Assembly: GCA_905116865.2 (NCBI GenBank)
Contig: CAJHNH020007523.1
Coordinates: 318,076-382,075 of the forward strand
Length of the DNA stretch: 64,000 nucleotides
Origin: Candidula unifasciata
Lineage: Eukaryota; Mollusca; Gastropoda; Stylommatophora; Geomitridae
Reading direction: 5' to 3'
In this document: one piece after another, positions 60,401-64,000 of the stretch
Position numbering within the stretch: the first letter of the stretch is position 1
Layout of the letters: each line of letters starts with the position of its first letter
The notes under the pieces: generated by a model
The model's input: the letters and a program-made list of their open reading frames with translations, nothing else
The model's database searches: none
What the model was told of the DNA's origin: nothing
Made by a program: the position numbers and the translations under genes

Positions 60401-62994
60401 TGGCTCCCGCTTGACTGGTAACAGCTGACTGCCGATGGGACTGTTCCAGGGGTCAGAGTAGGCCAGTAAACTGAAGGCATCCTGCAGATGAACAAGGCTG
60501 TTAGTTTGCGCATCAAATCTGGTACTCATTCACACTCTCAAAATACAAGATTGTTGTTATGGTTTCATAAATTACATATGGCACATGGTTTCAGAAATGA
60601 ATGGAGGCTGGTAATATCTGCAGCAATGAACCTCAAGGGCTGAAAAAAAATAAGTGGGGAGGAGAAAGATGAAGATGATGACAGAGAAGCTGATAATGAC
60701 GAAGGTAAAGTGGCTATCCTCTGAATAACGGGCACAAAAGATGGCGACCAAAAACAGGGCCTCAGTTACCTGTCAATTGCGCACTTCCGGGCAACTACCC
60801 ACACGCGCGATGGATTGGGGTCAAACTAGATGGCTGGAAAAGCTGCAGGAGATGCAGAAGCTGCTGCTCATGAGTCTTAGCCATCTAGTTTAGCCAAAAT
60901 CCCCGCCGCATGAGTGGCGTGGGGGAACTCTCAGCCGTGGCGGTAGTCGCCGGAAAACCGCAAATTAAGTCGCCAGAAGTGCGCAATTGACACGTGACTG
61001 AGGCTCTGTCAGGGTGTTTTTGCGGCCGCCATATTTTGTGCCCGATAAAGCAAAAGTGATGAAGAAAATGATGATGGAGATGATTATGATAAGGACGAAG
61101 AAGAAGATGATAACAAAGACGATGACTATGATGACGACAAAGAAAAAGCTGGCTACCAGGGTCCATAAGAGAAGCAAATTGTAATCGCATAAAATAACAC
61201 AGGTAATGGGTCTCCGTTGCTAAGTTCATTGTCTCTTGATCTTAACCCACCGACTACCATGATCAGAAGCTATGTGATCCGCCGATGTTTACGAATGGTT
61301 TTAAATGGTTCCCCCACCCCCTGCAACACACTCGCCACCGTTTTGCGATAAATGCAGTTGCAATGGCCAGTCCTTTCAACACTCTGTGGTTATTTAAGGA
61401 AAACAGTTCGGCAGTGCTTAAAGTAAATTTTTCAGGAATTTTATATGGTAAGCTTGTATGTCAATTGCGCATAAAGGAATATTTAAAAACAAAAATCTTA
61501 GCTGACTTTTAGAGCTGGCATGGTGAAAAAGATTGCAGAATATTCCTGATTCTACGGGATATTGTCTTGATTGTTTTAAATCGAAAAGTGAAGGTGAAGA
61601 TATTTCTGAACAGTTTCATGATGACTGAGACTTTGATCATTCTTCCTTGCCTCTCAGGCAGATGCACTCCGACTTCGAAGGAAGCTCCCAATTAGTTGAC
61701 TCTTACGACATGCTTTTGGATAGGCAGTGGGTCTATGCTTGTTTTTCCTACAATGGGGCCCCGGAACCCAGACGGGTATCTTGCTGAAATGCATAAACAA
61801 CTGTCAAGCTGCTGTACATCTATCCGCCGGAAATTCAATAACACTTTCCTGTGTTGTTTACTAACTGTCCATGATTCACAGGATATGTGTAAAGCTGAAA
61901 TGGTTGGGGCTTAATGGAAGAATGTCAGATGACAGAGAAGTAAAAACTGTATACACAAGGGAGATGAATAGTCATAGACCACGAGGCAGACCAAGAAGAT
62001 GATGGAGAGATAATGTCCAGACAGACCTGCAAACACTTGGTGTCACCAACTGGAAAAACAAAACCAACCAGAGAGAAGAATGGAGGCTTGTGGTATCTGC
62101 AACAATGAACCTCAAGGGCTCGGAATGCCGAAGAAGAAGAATGTTAAGCTTGGCTCAATGTCAGATCCACGAAAAGTTTGCAGCTACCAGTGTGGCGTCC
62201 CTGCAAAGGACCTGCTACATTACAATGTTTAGCTAATGCAGCCTCTGCTGGTGCTTGGAGTTTAGCAAATCTGGTACATGTGGCTCAGCTGTTGTTTCTG
62301 AGAGACAAAGCACTGCATGTCCTGATCCAGGCAGAAGTGGAGATCCAATGAATGTGCCTGAGGTAAGGGAAATGAGCTCAGGTTGTGAGCAGGCTGAAGA
62401 CGGTCATCGACTAAATGTCCGAGCAGACAGTCCGGACAACTACAATGTAGCTGTCTTTGCTTTTTTTTTTTTTTTAATGACATGATTTTTTTTTAAAAGC
62501 TTAAATAGGAAGATGGGGGGAAAAAAATGACCAGAAACTTGTTCATTCTATAACTGAGAAATTAACATCCATTTGCTTTTAGCAATGTAACGTTTAAATC
62601 ACGTAGCTTCTACACTATTGGTGGAAATTTTTAGCAAGCCACACGGCATGCCAGCAGGGTATTTTTTGGCAAGCCACCAGGTCATTTTCATCGATAACAG
62701 GTCACTGTTGCTACACAGGATACTTACTGAAAGCTGACGATGTAACAAAAGCAAAAATGTAAATGTCTGTGTCATTTTTCGTTGGAAAATTGACCCCCAA
62801 AATATAAACTTTCTAACCGTAGGCCACAAATTAAATACCTACCTGCAATGCCTTTTTATTTGCTTCATTTTTGCCAAACTCCTTTCTCAACTTCTGGCTC
62901 ATCATTTTCAATTCGCGCCCAAAGGCCAACATTTTCTCGATGGCTGCTTCATTCCCACCACACATCTGTCGTTTCTGGAAAGGCGCATCAACAT
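56875..62994 (-). CDS. RANBP9: RanBPM homologue (RANBP9/RANBP10), C-terminal CRA region; 5' part outside window
   Basis: Exons 62994-62843, 60481-60370 and 57005-56875 join in phase with GT-AG introns. They encode the conserved C-terminus: [65 protein letters not shown] and [16 protein letters not shown] before TAA. This nearly matches vertebrate RANBP10 and RANBP9 C-termini (CRA/CT11-RanBPM domain). RanBPM is a scaffold subunit of the CTLH (GID) E3 ubiquitin ligase in cytoplasm and nucleus. The SPRY, LisH and CTLH parts are not in the window and must lie past 64000; only LINE and SINE debris occupies 63000-64000. Introns are 2361 and 3364 bp. RANBP9 versus RANBP10 cannot be decided because most invertebrates have one gene. 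Confidence 0.95.
57085..57310 (+). mobile_element. LINE 3' fragment (KTILQG...GRPRKN type)
   Basis: It reads [43 protein letters not shown] and WRELISQ with frameshifts, a frequent LINE 3' end. Lies in the last RanBPM intron. Confidence 0.78.
57409..57437 (+). repeat. Poly-G run of 29
   Basis: 29 uninterrupted G, the same length as at 44447-44475. Confidence 0.9.
57450..57955. other. RanBPM intron, nothing recognised
   Basis: Purine-rich patch at 57715-57765; otherwise no repeat family. Confidence 0.4.
57960..58065 (-). mobile_element. Family B SINE fragment
   Basis: Antisense: gatcacgccggtcgccttca, cttcccatttatctagtacc, caggctgacctgggtgcaag. Confidence 0.65.
58251..58406 (+). mobile_element. 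hAT-type MITE with 8-bp duplication
   Basis: Ends cagtggatctgaaccttcct and caggctgagaaccgctg. Flanks ATCTAAGC and GTCTATGC match at 6 of 8. Interior lacks the ccccagccat block, an internal deletion compared with 18794 and 31495. Confidence 0.87.
58505..58770 (+). mobile_element. Family A SINE-like element
   Basis: Sense copy: caccgtgtgggttctagggc, gcatctgcctgagcagcaag, ttacagctggtgaacaaaga with tail agaagaagag. Part of the middle (ctggaacaggac) is deleted. Confidence 0.85.
58925..59060 (-). mobile_element. LINE 3' fragment
   Basis: The minus strand reads [30 protein letters not shown], a LINE 3' end. Confidence 0.65.
59195..59460 (+). mobile_element. Family B tRNA-derived SINE
   Basis: Head: tgatggagcagctagacact, B box gggttcgcttcc. 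Body: tcccaggtcgacctagcctt, gagtgggtaccgggtgcag, gtctagccctatatgc. Tail: gcctaaaggcatggaaaagg. Confidence 0.9.
59545..59835 (-). mobile_element. LINE 3' fragment
   Basis: The minus strand reads [53 protein letters not shown], a well-conserved LINE 3' region. Confidence 0.78.
59948..60350 (+). mobile_element. Family C SINE, full length
   Basis: Head: gtatggtgtccgcctcgagt, gaggtccggggtacaagccc. Body: acttctagtaatttcccctg, gccgtgtgcattgttg-like, cccttggcagttggaaatct, cctcgtcggtgctac. Tail: cacttatgggttactaccca. It ends 20 bp before the RanBPM exon 60370 donor. Confidence 0.88.
60370..60481 (-). CDS. RANBP9: RanBPM exon: [12 protein letters not shown]
   Basis: Acceptor catctgcag and donor TTAG|GTAATG bound 37 codons plus one base. 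[15 protein letters not shown] is a family signature. Confidence 0.95.
60595..60715 (+). mobile_element. LINE 3' tip with purine-rich tail
   Basis: gaatggaggctggtaatatc, tgcagcaatgaacctcaagg, gctgaaaaa is the same 3' tip as at 62085-62135, followed by GAT/GAA-rich sequence. Confidence 0.65.
60729..61044. mobile_element. Fold-back element, 316 bp
   Basis: The left end cgggcacaaaagatggcgac and right end gccgccatattttgtgcccg are inverted repeats. Pairing continues inward (gtcaattgcgcacttc with gaagtgcgcaattgac-like) to a central agatggct/agccatct stem. ATAA lies on both sides (60725-60728 and 61045-61048). Confidence 0.85.
61047..61150 (+). repeat. GAT/GAA-rich low-complexity stretch
   Basis: Irregular gatgaagaaaatgatgatgg-like purine-rich sequence right after the fold-back element. 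Confidence 0.7.
61155..61640. other. RanBPM intron, nothing recognised
   Basis: A motif tgtcaattgcgcataaagg at 61458 resembles part of the fold-back element (tgtcaattgcgcac), otherwise unclassified. Confidence 0.4.
61645..61785 (-). mobile_element. Family A SINE-like element, 5' half only
   Basis: Antisense copy: tccttgcctctcaggcagat, gcactccgacttcgaaggaa, ctcttacgacatgcttttgg, ggggccccggaacccagacg. The 3' half is absent. Confidence 0.85.
61885..62145 (+). mobile_element. LINE 3' end (RPRGRPR type) with (GAA)n tail
   Basis: gaatgtcagatgacagagaa, cgaggcagaccaagaagatg, ccaactggaaaaacaaaacc, cctcaagggctcggaatgcc, gaagaagaagaat. The best sense copy of this 3' end. Confidence 0.82.
62150..62835. 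other. RanBPM intron, nothing recognised
   Basis: Poly-T at 62461-62476. No repeat family recognised. Confidence 0.4.
62843..62994 (-). CDS. RANBP9: RanBPM exon: start of CRA region
   Basis: Acceptor cacctctttctcag, donor CAG|GTAGGT. Two bases complete a codon from the unseen upstream exon, followed by 50 codons with [12 protein letters not shown] and [11 protein letters not shown]. Confidence 0.94.
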
Positions 62995-63107
62995 CTGAGA
63001 AAGAGGTGTATACTTCAGTGGCAAACAGAATGATAAGAGTCTACAGCTTGCATAATCTACAATAGAGCTAAAACACAGAGAACAACTAAAATAAAAAGTA
63101 AGTCTCT

Positions 63108-63268
63108 TTTCCATGCCTTTAGGCCTATAAGGCATATAGGGCTAGACCTATATTTTTATAGACCAGCGGTACAAGATGATTGATGTGGTCAGTAGCTTTT
63201 ACTTCCCAGGACTGTACCCAGTACCCACTCAAAACTGGGTCAACCTGGGAGTCAAGGTCATTTTTGCC
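63108..63268 (-). mobile_element. Family B SINE
   Basis: Antisense copy: catgcctttaggcctataag, gcatatagggctagacctat, cttttacttcccaggactgt, gggtcaacctgggagtcaag. The tRNA-like head is missing. Confidence 0.8.
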
Positions 63269-63269
63269 C

Positions 63270-63960
63270 TCGGTTTCCTATGCTCGGATCAGACCATCAG
63301 GTGGCTTGTCTCTATGAACTTGGATGTCAGCTGCAGGTCCTTCATGGTTCCCCATAGCTTGCTCTGCACTTTGCTTTTGAGACCAGGTGTCTTTTCAAAG
63401 TTGTAGGTAGAGTCAGCAGGTCTGTAGAATGTACTCAGGTGTTTGTACTTGATCATAAAAAGCCTTCACCTCGTCCGCTTTATCGTAAAGCAGCACACAG
63501 CCCAGAAGGACAACGGCAGCTAATCTATCAGCCTGTTCATTGCCACTCACACCAACATATCCTGGGCAAAAAATCCACAATTGCTTCCTTATCTGTCCTA
63601 TCGAGTGACGCAAGCCACTTTAAGGACACCACATATAGTTTCTACTTTCCAAAACATCCTCTGCGAGTCAGTTAAAATTACAACATGTCAGGCTGTACTA
63701 CTTTTCAGCTACAGAATTTCTGTCGTTATGCTTCCCTTTCCATCTCCATTTCAAAACATGAGGCTGTCTCTTTTTTTGTAAACTCTATTCTCCTTTGCAA
63801 TGAAACATCCACTTTCGTTGTTTTTCTTCTTTTCTCTACTCGTGGAATGCCTCGCGGTTTCATGGCAGGAAGAGATCTCTGAACGGGCCCTTCTATTGGC
63901 TTTTTTATAAAGTACTTTTCAGTGTCTCTGATATTTCTGCAGTCCATCTTCTGGCTCTGT
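63270..63960 (-). mobile_element. LINE: RNase H C-terminus to 3' end
   Basis: Minus strand: KKPIEGPVQRSLPAMKPRGI (63900-63840), then [29 protein letters not shown] (63600-63520), then TPEYILQTC (63430) and [20 protein letters not shown] (63360-63300). Landmarks are in LINE order with frameshifts. Confidence 0.82.
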
Positions 63961-64000
63961 TACCATTGTATCTGTGTAGCACTGCTCTCTGCAGTGTCAT

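Overview
This is a repeat-dense animal nuclear genome window with interrupted genes, GT-AG introns, LINE, SINE and hAT debris and no bacterial gene organisation. The I-type LINEs (reverse transcriptase plus RNase H) resemble those known from gastropods, so a gastropod mollusc is my best guess. That is inference from memory and could not be checked.

Three protein-coding loci can be supported, all on the minus strand. (1) A complete six-exon CIAPIN1/anamorsin gene runs from 17642 (ATG) to 426 (stop). It encodes 310 residues, all splice phases agree, and both Fe-S cysteine motifs are intact. (2) A spliced gene of unknown function has three phase-compatible coding pieces at about 35380-35215, 33577-33154 and 29840-29474. 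Its 5' end is missing and its 3' end is uncertain. (3) The last three coding exons of a RanBPM homologue (RANBP9/RANBP10), covering the C-terminal CRA region, lie at 62994-62843, 60481-60370 and 57005-56875. The rest of that gene must lie beyond the right edge. CIAPIN1 acts in cytosolic Fe-S protein assembly and RanBPM is a CTLH ubiquitin-ligase subunit. Nothing in the sequence links the genes functionally.

Nearly everything else is repeats. Family A is a roughly 280-bp SINE-like element with a (GAA)n tail and about 17 copies. Family B is a tRNA-derived SINE with about nine copies. Family C is a longer tRNA-derived SINE of about 400 bp. Many LINE fragments (endonuclease, reverse transcriptase, RNase H, C-terminal Cys/His region) are present, all decayed. 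There are also hAT-type MITEs with 8-bp target duplications, a second MITE family with its own terminal inverted repeats, and a fold-back element.

About twenty tandem arrays of mostly unrelated units fill introns and intergenic DNA. The main ones are a 2.9-kb minisatellite inside CIAPIN1 intron 5 (625-3566), a 0.7-kb CTT/CTC tract at 24510-25185 that is an expanded LINE tail, a 79-bp satellite at 36617-37575 that grew from the tail of SINE C, a 1-kb CAT/CAC tract at 37922-38985, two related 30-33-bp minisatellites at 42170-44130, and a 45-bp satellite at 52280-53095.

Layout: 0-17.6 kb CIAPIN1; 17.6-29.4 kb intergenic repeats and LINE remains; 29.4-35.4 kb unknown gene; 35.4-56.8 kb LINE/SINE debris and satellites; 56.9-64 kb 3' part of RanBPM with intronic repeats.
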